Below, piece by piece: positions 15,241-24,035 of a stretch of 64,000 nucleotides of DNA; position 1 is the stretch's first letter, and each line of letters opens with the position of its first letter. The notes under the pieces were generated by a model. It saw nothing but the letters and a program-made list of their open reading frames with translations, was not told the DNA's origin and searched no databases. The stretch spans positions 4,588,001 to 4,652,000 of the forward strand of contig NZ_CP021235.1 of assembly GCF_003585765.1 (NCBI RefSeq), read 5' to 3'. The stretch is from Pontibacter actiniarum. GTDB lineage: Bacteria; Bacteroidota; Bacteroidia; Cytophagales; Hymenobacteraceae. The position numbers were made by a program, and so were the translations under genes.

Positions 15241-18200
15241 ATGAAAGATATCCTCAGAAACTACCGGCGCAGGCTACTTAATCTCGGCTCCAGCAACAGA
15301 GCCCTGGTATTGCTGCGCCTGTACCGCGAGCTGCACCTGGATGTAGAGGCTGTTGATTTCCTGAACGGTAAACCTGCCTTTAAGGTGCTGGAGCAGCTGC
15401 TGAGCGGCAGGAAACGGATCAGCCTGAGCCCTTACGCTGATAGCCGGCACGCGCCGGTGGCCGCCGTGAGCCGCAGGCTGCGCTTTATAAAGCGCAAGGC
15501 CGAGATGATTCTGGAGGAGCGCGGGAGTAAGGAGCTGTACCTGGGCTGGCCCTTCGTGCACGGCAGTTTTTCGGACGGCACCGCCGTGCGCTGCCCGCTG
15601 CTGTTCTTCCCGGTGCGGCTGCAGGTAAACGCAGCACAGGAGTGGGAGCTGCAGCCGGATGAGGTGCAGCCGCCGCAGTTTAACCAAAGCTTTCTGCTGG
15701 CGTACGCGCACTACATGGGCACGCCGCTGGCCGAGGATCTGCTGGAGCTGGACCTGAGTACGCTGCCGCAGCACCCGCTGGAGTTCCGCACCAAAGTATA
15801 CGAGCTACTCAAGGAGCAGCAGCTAAGTATAAACGCGGGCCGCGAGTTCTTCGCCGAAAAGCTAAAGCCCTTTGCAGACTATAAAAAAGCAGACTACGAG
15901 GCAGCGCTGAAGCCGGGGCAGTTGCACCTGGAGCAGGAGGCGGTGCTGGGGATATTTCCGCAGGCGGCTTCTTTTCTACTCTCCGACTACGATGCACTGC
16001 TGGAGCAGGACGGGCTGCAGGAAATGGAGCAGCTGTTCGGCACGCCCGAGGAGCATATCAACCTGAATACGCAGGCGCAGCACACCTTTACCGCCTTTGC
16101 CATGGATGCCTCGCAGGAGGCGGCGCTGCAGGCGGTAAAGCAGGGGCAGTCGGTGGTGGTGCAGGGGCCGCCGGGCACGGGCAAATCGCAGCTTATCTGC
16201 AACCTGGTGTCTGACTTTACCGCACGGGGCAAGAAAGTGCTGGTGGTGAGCCAAAAGCGCGCCGCCCTGGATGTGGTGCACCGGAGGCTGTCGCAACAGG
16301 GGTTAGGCCCTTTTGCCGCCCTCCTGCACGACATCAACGCCGACCGCAAAGCCGTTTTCGCACAGCTCCGGGAGCAGGTGGAGCAGCTGGACGCGTACAA
16401 AAAGCAGAACCTGGCACTCAACAGCATCTACACAGACCGCACTTTTCTGGAGGTGAGCCGGGGCATTAACAAGAGCCTGGAGAAGCTCGAGAGCTTTAAA
16501 GCAGCCCTCTTCGATGCGGGCCGCAGCGGCTGGTCTCCCAAAGAGCTGTACCTGCGCAGCAGCCTGCAGCAGCCGCACATCCCCCTCCACTCATACTTTA
16601 AAAACCTGACCGCCGAAACGGTGGCTGAGTTCCTGCCGCGCCTCCGGCAGTACCTGCAGCAGGCCATCCCGTGGCAAAAGGAGGAATTTGTGTGGCAGGA
16701 GCGCCGCAACATGAAAGACTACACCTGGCAGGAGCGGCAGGAGCTGGAGAAGGTAATACAGGCGCTGCCCGGGGAGCATGCGGCGCTGAAGCAGCACATC
16801 ACCGACCTGAGCGGCTATGCCTTTGGGTTGGAGGAGCTGCCAAAGTACAGCCAGTCGCTGGAGCGTATACAGAAGCTGCAGGAGCTGCTGGAGCAGGAGG
16901 GCGTGCTGCAGGCGCTTCAGCCGTTGCTGCAGCGGCCCACGGAGCCGAAAGAGCTGCAGACGCAAGTGCTGCGGCTGAAAGCACTCTACCTGGTGTGCCC
17001 GGCCCCTGATGCTGCCATTGCCACAGAAGACGTTGCCGCGGTGAAAGCGGCCGTGGCGACCTATGAGCAGCAGCAGGGCCAGTTGTTGCAGCGCCTCAGC
17101 TGGTACTTCTCCCCCGAAAAGCTGACGCTGAAGAAAGCGCTGGCAAAGTATAAACTCACCCTGGACGAGGCCGGCGTGGGCGAACTGCAACGCCGCCTGG
17201 TGCTGCGCCGGCAGGCCGAAGAGCTTATGCAGGGCATCAACGCAAGTATAAAATCCGGACTAAAGATAACCGAGCACCCTAACGAGGTACTGCAGCGGGT
17301 GCAGGTAATGGAGCAGGCGATACAGGTGCACAAGCTGCTCCGGGAGCTGCACCGAGGCAAGGTGCTGCACGAAAAGCTGCTGGGGGTGGTGCAGCTGCCC
17401 GAGCACCTGCAAAGCCTGGTGCAAAGTATAACGCAGGCCGAAGAGACGTATAAAAAGTGGCTAAACTGGCTTACCGAGGCACAGGTGCAGCGCCTGACGC
17501 AGGATAAGGAGTACCAGGCGGCCTTGCTGCAGGAGTTACCGGAGGTGTTTGAGCACCTGGTGGCTTTTGACGGCCTGCTGGTTTCTTTTACCGCGGCAGA
17601 GCGCGAGGTGGCCGGTCTGCTGCTGGAGCAGGGCATAAAAACGGCGAAAGAGGGTGAGGCGCTGTTGCTGAACAGCCTGTACCTGGCCTGGCTGCATGAG
17701 CTGGAGGGGCAGCACCCGGAGCTGCGCATGCCGAGCAACGGGGAGCTGGAGCGTGTGGAGGAGGAACTACAGCAGCTGCTGCTGAAAAAACAGGAGCTGA
17801 GCCAGGAGATCGTGCTGTCGCGGTTGCGGGAGCAGGCTTACAAAGACATTGAGGTGAACCGCCTGGGCAACCCGGTCACGTATCGCCGCCTGTACGCGCA
17901 GGTAAGCAAGAAGCGCAGCCTGTACCCGCTCCGCAAGCTGTTCGAGCTTTTTTCGGAGGAGATGCTGGACCTGGTGCCTTGCTGGCTGGCCTCGCCCGAA
18001 ACGGTGTCGGCGGTGTTGCCGCTGGAGCGCTGCTTTGACCTGGTAATCTTTGACGAAGCCTCGCAGTGCTACGCCGAAACCGGTATACCGGCTATGCTAC
18101 GCGGCAAGCAAGTGGTAGTGGCCGGTGATGCACAGCAGCTAAAGCCATCGGATATTTACCGCGCCCGCTGGAGCGGGGCCGAGGGCGAGGAGCAGGTGGA

Positions 18201-19191
18201 GGAACTGTCGGCTGAGTCTTTGCTGGAGCTGTGCGCGCTGTACCTGCCCCAGACCATGCTGACGCAGCATTACCGTAGCCGCTATCCTGAGCTGATCGAG
18301 TTCTCGAACCGCTATTTCTATAAAAACAAGCTGGAGCTGATTCCGGAGCTGCTGGATGCCAACGCCCGCCAGCCTGCCATCACTTTTGTAAAGGTGCACG
18401 GGTTGTGGCAGCAGAACCAAAACCTGCCGGAGGCGCAGCGCGTGGTGGAGCTGGTGCTGCAGTACCTGCAGGCAGGGAAGGAGGAGCTGGGCGTCATCAC
18501 TTTTAACTACGCGCAGCAAATGCTGGTGCAGGACCTGCTGGAGGAGGCCGCGCAGGCGCAGAGCATCACCGTGCCGGCCTCTGTGCTGGTCAAGAACATC
18601 GAAAACATTCAGGGCGACGAAAAGGAAGTGATTATACTTTCGGTGGGCTACGCGCCGGATGAGAAGGGCAAGATGGCCATGCACTTTGGTAGCCTGAACC
18701 AGTCCGGCGGAGAGAATCGCTTGAACGTGGCCGTTACCCGCGCCAAACAGCAGGTGGTGGTGGTGAGCAGCATCAGGGCGGAGCAACTGCAGGTAGAGCA
18801 TACGCTGCATGCTGGGCCAAGGCTGCTGAAAGACTACCTGCACTATGCGCAGCAGGTCAGCCGTCGGTATTTTGAGTATCAGCCCAGGAGAGAAAGCATC
18901 CCTGCGCATGTGCCGCTGCTCAAAGGCATGCTCGCGCAGCAGTTGCCGCACCTGAAGCAGGAAGTGCCCTTTGCCGACCTGACACTGGTAAAGGAGGCGG
19001 CCTACCAGGGTGTCGTGCTCACAGACGATGACCTCTACTACAGCGCCCTCTCCGTGCGCCACTCCCATGCCGACATTCCGCTGCTGCTGCGGCAGCGCCA
19101 CTGGCCTTACCGCAGCGTGTATAGCCGGCAGTTCTGGGAAAAGCCGGAGAAAACGATCAGCGAGCTGAAAGCCAGAAAAGTGAAAAGCTAA
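15241..19191 (+). CDS. large superfamily 1 helicase, Upf1-like with DUF4011-type N-terminus
   Basis: A 1316-residue protein. Residues 1-130 resemble the DUF4011-type N-terminal domain (LLNLGSSNRAL, LYLGWPFVHGSF, CPLLFFPVRL). The ATPase core has Walker A QGPPGTGKSQLIC near residue 306-318, a long inserted coiled, Glu/Leu-rich region of about 550 residues, Walker B FDLVIFDEASQC near 935, GDAQQLKPSDIY, HYRSRYPELIEFSN, and SF1 motif VI AVTRAKQQVVVVSS near 1163. The last 60 residues (HWPYRSVYSRQFW) recall the end of Vsr/DUF559-like nuclease folds but lack visible catalytic acids. It stands alone. Housekeeping repair or defence are both possible. Confidence 0.85.
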   Translation: MKDILRNYRRRLLNLGSSNRALVLLRLYRELHLDVEAVDFLNGKPAFKVLEQLLSGRKRISLSPYADSRHAPVAAVSRRLRFIKRKAEMILEERGSKELYLGWPFVHGSFSDGTAVRCPLLFFPVRLQVNAAQEWELQPDEVQPPQFNQSFLLAYAHYMGTPLAEDLLELDLSTLPQHPLEFRTKVYELLKEQQLSINAGREFFAEKLKPFADYKKADYEAALKPGQLHLEQEAVLGIFPQAASFLLSDYDALLEQDGLQEMEQLFGTPEEHINLNTQAQHTFTAFAMDASQEAALQAVKQGQSVVVQGPPGTGKSQLICNLVSDFTARGKKVLVVSQKRAALDVVHRRLSQQGLGPFAALLHDINADRKAVFAQLREQVEQLDAYKKQNLALNSIYTDRTFLEVSRGINKSLEKLESFKAALFDAGRSGWSPKELYLRSSLQQPHIPLHSYFKNLTAETVAEFLPRLRQYLQQAIPWQKEEFVWQERRNMKDYTWQERQELEKVIQALPGEHAALKQHITDLSGYAFGLEELPKYSQSLERIQKLQELLEQEGVLQALQPLLQRPTEPKELQTQVLRLKALYLVCPAPDAAIATEDVAAVKAAVATYEQQQGQLLQRLSWYFSPEKLTLKKALAKYKLTLDEAGVGELQRRLVLRRQAEELMQGINASIKSGLKITEHPNEVLQRVQVMEQAIQVHKLLRELHRGKVLHEKLLGVVQLPEHLQSLVQSITQAEETYKKWLNWLTEAQVQRLTQDKEYQAALLQELPEVFEHLVAFDGLLVSFTAAEREVAGLLLEQGIKTAKEGEALLLNSLYLAWLHELEGQHPELRMPSNGELERVEEELQQLLLKKQELSQEIVLSRLREQAYKDIEVNRLGNPVTYRRLYAQVSKKRSLYPLRKLFELFSEEMLDLVPCWLASPETVSAVLPLERCFDLVIFDEASQCYAETGIPAMLRGKQVVVAGDAQQLKPSDIYRARWSGAEGEEQVEELSAESLLELCALYLPQTMLTQHYRSRYPELIEFSNRYFYKNKLELIPELLDANARQPAITFVKVHGLWQQNQNLPEAQRVVELVLQYLQAGKEELGVITFNYAQQMLVQDLLEEAAQAQSITVPASVLVKNIENIQGDEKEVIILSVGYAPDEKGKMAMHFGSLNQSGGENRLNVAVTRAKQQVVVVSSIRAEQLQVEHTLHAGPRLLKDYLHYAQQVSRRYFEYQPRRESIPAHVPLLKGMLAQQLPHLKQEVPFADLTLVKEAAYQGVVLTDDDLYYSALSVRHSHADIPLLLRQRHWPYRSVYSRQFWEKPEKTISELKARKVKS

Positions 19192-19412
19192 GGCGGCGGC
19201 TTTGGGGCGTTGTCCTGGCGCAAGCGTTCGCTTGGGTCTACTATTCAATACAGACCCATACTTGCGAAGGCGAATGTTAGCCGACACGATAGGTACCTTT
19301 GAAAGGAGAGGCACCAGGAGCACCTGTGCCAGAGGGGCCTCGCTTGTATACTTTCTGTACCATCCCTCCGTACATACCCTCTAATACTTTCACTTTCTAA
19401 CGTCAAGCACCC

Positions 19413-20261
19413 TTGCTCTACAAGATATTTACCGTTTACGTGTATCTGCAAAGCCTTTTCTGCGGATGCGGCCCGGACCGGCGCAACGGCGGTTTCGAGA
19501 AGCCGGGCTTTAAGTATAAACTGGAGCGGGTGGCAGAGCTGGACGGCCAGATACAGGAAAGCTCCGGCCTCGCCCATGCCTCCGATAGCTCTACCTTCTG
19601 GACCCACGGCGACAGCGGCACACCGGCAGAACTGTATCGGTTTAATTTAGAAGGCGAGCTGCTGCAAACGCTGCCGCTGGCGCTCCAGAACAAGGATTGG
19701 GAGGAGCTGGCCGAGAGCGGGGAATACCTGTATGTGGGAGACTTCGGCAACAACCAGAACAGCCGCCGCGACCTGCAGATCCACATCCTGCAGAAACCCG
19801 GCTACACCCCGGCTGGCACAATCTATTTCTCTTTTGAGGACCAGGCAGCCTTCCCGCCTGAGGAGGGCAACCAGCACTTCGACCTGGAGGCATTTTTCTA
19901 CTACCAGGATTCCCTCTACCTCTTTTCCAAAAGCCGGGGGAAGAACAAACAGCTAAAACGCTATACTTTGCCTGCCACACCCGGTACACACGTCGCGAGG
20001 CTACAGGAGCAGATGCCGGTCAGAGCCATGACAACAGCAGCCGCGCTGTCGCCCGATGGGAGGCAGTTTGCCATACTTGGCTACGGCAAAGTATACTTGT
20101 TTGAGGTGCAGAACGGGCAGGTGAGCCTGGGCGGGAAGCATTATTGCCTGCCAATAGGTAAAACAGGCCAGGCCGAAGCCATTCTCTACACCGGTACCAA
20201 TCGGCTGCTTATCACCAACGAGAGCGGCAAACTGTTCCGGTTAACGCTCGGAGGTGAATAA
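19413..20261 (+). CDS. secreted beta-propeller-like protein of unknown function
   Basis: A 282-residue frame from a TTG codon (no ATG in frame before the conserved part). The N-terminus YLQSLFCGCG is Cys-bearing and may be a poor lipoprotein signal. The body has repeated blade-like elements: ESSGLAHASDSSTFWTHGDSG, LEGELLQTLPL, LYVGDFGNNQNSRRDLQ, AALSPDGRQFAILGYGKVYLFE and EAILYTGTNRLLITNESGKLFRL. This resembles SdiA-regulated or esterase-like propellers. Function is unknown. The start is uncertain. Confidence 0.7.
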   Translation: MLYKIFTVYVYLQSLFCGCGPDRRNGGFEKPGFKYKLERVAELDGQIQESSGLAHASDSSTFWTHGDSGTPAELYRFNLEGELLQTLPLALQNKDWEELAESGEYLYVGDFGNNQNSRRDLQIHILQKPGYTPAGTIYFSFEDQAAFPPEEGNQHFDLEAFFYYQDSLYLFSKSRGKNKQLKRYTLPATPGTHVARLQEQMPVRAMTTAAALSPDGRQFAILGYGKVYLFEVQNGQVSLGGKHYCLPIGKTGQAEAILYTGTNRLLITNESGKLFRLTLGGE

Positions 20262-20374
20262 GGAGGCCTTTAGATGGCCTACTACGGTATTTTCTGTGCC
20301 TATTACGCCTTAATCCGTAATCATCAACCTCCAAACAGCCGTACTAGGGATATACATACCATGAACTAGAATTT

Positions 20375-21250
20375 ATGCATACAACAATATTAGTTACAGG
20401 AGCCACAGGTACGGTAGGCAGAGAGGTGGTGAAGCAACTGTCGATGCTGGACGGCGACATACGGGTACGTGCCGGTGTACACTCGGTGATAAAGGGTGAA
20501 AACCTGAAGAGGTTGCCCGATGTAGAAATAGTGGAGATGGACTTTGAGGAGCCGGAGTCGCTGCACGCGGCGTTCACGCACGCAGACAAGGTGTTCATGA
20601 TCACGCCCTTTGCCCACGACCAGGTAGAGATGGCCAAAACACTGGTGGATGAAGCCAAAAAAGCAGGCGTGAAGCACATTGTCAAACTATCGGCGCTTGG
20701 CGCAGAGGCAGAGCCGGGCATACAGATGGGGCGCTGGCACCGCGAAATAGAGAAATACGTGGAAAACAGCGGGATTAGCTATACGTTTCTGCGGCCGGCC
20801 TCTTTCATGCAGAACTACATTAACTACAATGCGGAGAGCGTGGAGAAGGAGGGGAAATTCTACCAGCCCACCGGCGATGGGAAAGTAAGCTACATAGACG
20901 CCCGCGACATTGCCGCTGTGGGGATAGAAGCCCTCACCAGCGACGGGCATGCAGGCAAGGCGTACAATTTAACCGGGCCCGAGGCGCTGTCTAACTATGA
21001 GGTGGCGCAGCTGATGAGCGAGGTAACGGGCAAACGGGTGGAGTTTACAGATGTGCCGGAGCCAGCCGCCAAAAAGACCATGGTGGACCAGGGCACCCCC
21101 GAATGGATGGCTGATGCCTTGCTGGAGCTTTACAGGGTGCAACGGGCCGGGCACGCCAGCAAAGTAACCGGCACTGTGGAGGAAATAACCGGGCGAAAGC
21201 CGCACACCATGCGTCAGTTCCTGGAAGACCACAAAGAGGCCTTTGCATAA
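20375..21250 (+). CDS. NmrA-like NAD(P)-binding oxidoreductase
   Basis: A 291-residue atypical SDR with ILVTGATGTVGREVVKQL at the N-terminus (GxxGxxG), VFMITPFAHDQVEMAKTLVDEAKKAGVKHIVKLSALGA, then TFLRPASFMQNY and YIDARDIAAVGIEAL. This is the pattern of NmrA/QorB/azoreductase-like proteins that lack the YxxxK pair and may be quinone reductases or redox sensors. It is a single gene closed by a strong terminator. Confidence 0.85.
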   Translation: MHTTILVTGATGTVGREVVKQLSMLDGDIRVRAGVHSVIKGENLKRLPDVEIVEMDFEEPESLHAAFTHADKVFMITPFAHDQVEMAKTLVDEAKKAGVKHIVKLSALGAEAEPGIQMGRWHREIEKYVENSGISYTFLRPASFMQNYINYNAESVEKEGKFYQPTGDGKVSYIDARDIAAVGIEALTSDGHAGKAYNLTGPEALSNYEVAQLMSEVTGKRVEFTDVPEPAAKKTMVDQGTPEWMADALLELYRVQRAGHASKVTGTVEEITGRKPHTMRQFLEDHKEAFA

Positions 21251-21285
21251 CAACAGACCCTTACGGTTTATACTTGCTGATAAAG

Positions 21286-21325
21286 AAAAGCCCCTCCTGA
21301 AAACCTTCAGGAGGGGCTTTTTATT
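21286..21325. terminator. bidirectional terminator, 16-bp perfect stem
   Basis: Arms 21286-21301 and 21306-21321, loop aacc, flanked by A and T tracts. It separates the NmrA-like gene from the convergent low-complexity protein gene. Confidence 0.9.
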
Positions 21326-21346
21326 GGAGTATGTTAGCTGACGCTG

Positions 21347-23335
21347 TTACAGATTGCGGTAGCGGTCGCTGCGGCGAGTGTTGTAACGGTCCTGATCGTT
21401 ATCAGAGTCGTTGTCGCTGTAGCCGCGGTAGTTTTCGCGGGAGCTGGAGCCACGGTTGTCGCTGTAGTAGGACGTGCCGCTGTCCATTGACCCGTAACGG
21501 CTCTGGTCGCCGCCGTAGCCGCCCTGGTTGTAGCCACCGGAACCGTAGCCACTCTGGCCGTAGCGGCTGGAGTAGTCGCCCTGGTTAGAGCTGCTGGAGC
21601 CGTAGCCTCCCTGGCTGCTGCTGCCTGAGCCATAGCCGTAGCCACCGCTCATGCCGCGGCCGGAGTTACTGTCGCCATAGCCACCGCCTCTGTTAGAGGA
21701 GGATCTGCCGGAGTTTCCGTAGCTAGAGCCGGCGCTGTAGTCCTGGCCGTAGTCGCTGCCCTGGGAGCCGTATCTGGCTGAGCGGCCTGAGCTGTACTCA
21801 TCGTTATAAGAGCCACCTCTGGAGCCGTAGCCTCCCTGGCTGCCGTAGCCACCCTGCATAGAGCTTTGGGAATCCCAGCCTCTTTGCGAGCCGCGGTTGT
21901 CTCTGTCGTACTCGCTCATGCCTCTGCTGGAGCCGTAGCCCATGGAGCCGTAGCGGTCTCTGTCGCCGTAGCCACCCTGCCTGTTGCTTCTGCCGGAGCC
22001 GGAGCCAGACATGCCGTAGCCTTGGCCTTGCTGGCCGCTGTAGCCGCCCTGGCCATAGTTGCCTTGCTCGTAGCCGCCTTGGTAGCCGCCGCCGCGCTGG
22101 CCGTAGTCTCCCTGGCCATAGTTGCCCTGGCTGTAGCTTTGCGAAGCCGAGCCATAGTTGCCGCCTTGTGAGCCGTAGCCACCCTGGCCGCCTTGCTGGC
22201 TGTAACGGCCCATGCCGCCCTGGTCATTCATCATGCCATAGTCATTGCCCTGGCCTCGGCCGGAGCCACCGCTCATAGAGCCGGAGCCGCCGTAGCTGGA
22301 TTGTCGGCCTCCCTGGCTTTGTGTGCCGTAGCTGTTGCCGCCCATGTTTGATGCGCCGTAGCCCTGGTTGCCGCCGCTGTACGAGCCGTAGTTTCCACCA
22401 CTGCCGTAGCCGCCTCCGATGCTGCGCGAGTTGCCTTCCGAAGAGCCACCCTGCATGCCGAAGCCGCCTTGCGCGCCGCCGTATACCTGGCCGCCCTGCA
22501 TGTCGCCTTGTCTGTTCTCAGCACCGCCCTGCATGCCGCCGCGGGTCAGGCCATAGTCCTGGTCCTGGTATCTGGTGCGGTTACCTTCCATGCCGCCTTG
22601 GTTGCCATAGTTAAAGCCACCTTCTGAGCCTTGGCTGTAGCTGTTCTGTGAGCCGTAGCCACCGCTCATACTTTGGGAGGAGCCATAGCCGCCACCGCTC
22701 ATGCCCTGGCTGCCGTAACCGCCCTGGTCACCGGAGTTGCTCTGTTGCTGGTTATAGCCGCTTTGCATAGCGTAGCCACTGTTCATGCCGCCGCCTTGCT
22801 GCGATGACCCGTAGTCGCTCTGGTACCCATAGCCGCTCTGGCCGCCGTAGTTGCTGTTCTGCGATCCATAGCCGTAGCCTCCCTGGCTGCCGTAGCCGCT
22901 CTGGTTACCGCTGTTGCCTCCCTGGTCAGAGCCCTGGAAATTTTGCGAAGAGCCGCTGGTCATGGAGCCATAGTTGCCGTACTCCGAAAGGTTTCTGTTA
23001 CGGTCTGAGCTCGACGAAGAGTCGGAGCTGCCTGAGGAGGATCTAGAAGAGGAGGAGCCTGATGACTTTCCTTCTTTCTTAGACGAGCCTGCCTTGGCTT
23101 TGGTGCTCGACGACTTGGAGGTTGAGCCGGAGGTTTTGCTTCCGCTTGATGTGCTGCTCTTTGGCGAAGAGCTGGATGAGCTGGAGGCTGATCCGCTCAT
23201 GCTGCTTCCGCTGTCGCTGCTTGATTTATCGGATGTATTACTTGATGTTGATGACGTTGGATTTGAACTGCTGGATGAGCTGCTTGACTGGTTACTGTCC
23301 TGGCTCGAGCTCTGGTTTTTCTCGTTGTCTTTCAT
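21347..23335 (-). CDS. Ser/Gly/Tyr/Gln-rich low-complexity (prion-like, FUS/EWS-like) protein
   Basis: A 662-residue protein of almost pure low complexity. Residues 1 to about 112 are Ser-dominated with interspersed Lys, Asp and Thr. The rest is built from degenerate [G/S]Y[G/S]-type units such as GGYGSQGGYGS and SDYGSSQQGG, with scattered Arg-Gly pairs, and ends in a charged tail (DRYNTRRSDRYRNL). By hand count there are about 65 Tyr, all after residue 112, but one Ile, one Val, three Leu, one Trp and no Cys. There is no signal peptide or membrane segment, so it should be cytoplasmic. This sticker-and-spacer composition matches eukaryotic condensate-forming domains (FUS, EWS). Function unknown. 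An unusual strong SD lies upstream, and it is divergent from a cold-shock protein gene. Confidence 0.85.
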   Translation of the reverse strand: MKDNEKNQSSSQDSNQSSSSSSSSNPTSSTSSNTSDKSSSDSGSSMSGSASSSSSSSPKSSTSSGSKTSGSTSKSSSTKAKAGSSKKEGKSSGSSSSRSSSGSSDSSSSSDRNRNLSEYGNYGSMTSGSSQNFQGSDQGGNSGNQSGYGSQGGYGYGSQNSNYGGQSGYGYQSDYGSSQQGGGMNSGYAMQSGYNQQQSNSGDQGGYGSQGMSGGGYGSSQSMSGGYGSQNSYSQGSEGGFNYGNQGGMEGNRTRYQDQDYGLTRGGMQGGAENRQGDMQGGQVYGGAQGGFGMQGGSSEGNSRSIGGGYGSGGNYGSYSGGNQGYGASNMGGNSYGTQSQGGRQSSYGGSGSMSGGSGRGQGNDYGMMNDQGGMGRYSQQGGQGGYGSQGGNYGSASQSYSQGNYGQGDYGQRGGGYQGGYEQGNYGQGGYSGQQGQGYGMSGSGSGRSNRQGGYGDRDRYGSMGYGSSRGMSEYDRDNRGSQRGWDSQSSMQGGYGSQGGYGSRGGSYNDEYSSGRSARYGSQGSDYGQDYSAGSSYGNSGRSSSNRGGGYGDSNSGRGMSGGYGYGSGSSSQGGYGSSSSNQGDYSSRYGQSGYGSGGYNQGGYGGDQSRYGSMDSGTSYYSDNRGSSSRENYRGYSDNDSDNDQDRYNTRRSDRYRNL

Positions 23336-23342
23336 AGTTCTG

Positions 23343-23350
23343 ATCTCCTT
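23343..23350 (-). promoter_or_regulatory. strong Shine-Dalgarno sequence of the low-complexity protein gene
   Basis: AAGGAGAT on the minus strand, seven bases before the ATG at 23335. Canonical SD sequences are rare in this window, so this suggests high translation of the gene. Confidence 0.7.
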
Positions 23351-23734
23351 GTTTATAGTTGACGTTTATTAAGTTTGTTTATTCTGCTACCAGTGAGACC
23401 GAGCCTGAAGGAGTGAGAAGAACAGGCTCAGAATTTTTGTTGCCGTTATACCTAAAGATTACGTGATTATAGGCCTTTTTACGTGTAGCAGAACGTTTTA
23501 GCTATACGAACCCCACGGCACATGGTTATTGCTATATTTATAGTGTCGCGTTCAGAAATTACAATTGGGCGGGGTGCCTCATGGGCCGGCTCAGGAGGGG
23601 CGGGAAAGGGCGAAAGGCAGGCAAAACACAGGCAAAAACAAAAATCGGCGCGCCCAGGTTGAGCCGGTAAGTCCCTGACGGTGTTTTTGTTATTAATTTC
23701 TTTTGATGATTGCTACTTATTTGCAAGATATACT

Positions 23735-23742
23735 TACCTTTG
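23735..23742 (+). promoter_or_regulatory. -7 promoter box of the cold-shock gene
   Basis: TACCTTTG, exact TAnnTTTG match 23 bases before the ATG. An ATTG at 23709-23712 lies 22 bases upstream as a possible -33. Confidence 0.55.
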
Positions 23743-23765
23743 CTTCATTATTAATTGTTATCATA

Positions 23766-23957
23766 ATGAAGACAGGTAAAGTAAAATTCTTTAACGTATC
23801 TAAAGGTTTCGGTTTCATCGTGGAAGATGATACTAACCAAGACATCTTTGTGCATCAGTCAGGTCTGATCCACGAAATCCGCGAGAACGACCGTGTATCT
23901 TTCGAGGTTAAAGATGGTAAAAAAGGTTTGAACGCTATCAACGTAGAGAGAATCTAG
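23766..23957 (+). CDS. cold-shock domain RNA-binding protein (CspA family)
   Basis: A 63-residue single OB-fold cold-shock protein: MKTGKVKFFNVSKGFGFIVEDD, with RNP1 KGFGFI and RNP2 DIFVHQS, then VSFEVKDGKKGLNAINVERI. It binds single-stranded nucleic acid and acts as an RNA chaperone. ATG at 23766 is the family start; an upstream in-frame ATG at 23703 lies before the promoter box and is not used. Codons are A/T-ending, a sign of high expression. A terminator follows closely. Confidence 0.96.
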   Translation: MKTGKVKFFNVSKGFGFIVEDDTNQDIFVHQSGLIHEIRENDRVSFEVKDGKKGLNAINVERI

Positions 23958-24004
23958 GTTAAAGCGCTATCAATAGCCATAAGGCATTGTCAAAAAAGTC
24001 TTTT

Positions 24005-24034
24005 ACCCGCTCAGTTTGCTGAGCGGGTTTTTTG
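24005..24034 (+). terminator. terminator of the cold-shock gene
   Basis: A 10-bp stem acccgctcag / ctgagcgggt with loop tttg, then six T. Confidence 0.9.
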
Positions 24035-24035
24035 T

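Larger units (their letters stand above)
23336..23765. other. divergent intergenic region between low-complexity protein and cold-shock genes
   Basis: 430 bases. It contains the SD of the minus-strand gene, the csp promoter box at 23735, and a G/A-rich stretch (23565-23640) of unknown meaning. No gene seen. Confidence 0.6.

Noticed and set aside
21347..23335. Low-complexity frame as a tandem DNA repeat or frame artefact
   Set aside because: The repeat units are degenerate at DNA level and differ in codons while the amino-acid grammar is kept; other frames give Arg/Ala/Thr junk. A 662-codon uninterrupted frame with an SD is best read as a gene.
21347..23335. CRISPR-like array in the repeat-rich gene
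   Set aside because: Spacing is irregular, in multiples of three, and no unique spacers alternate with constant repeats. No CRISPR array is visible elsewhere in the window.
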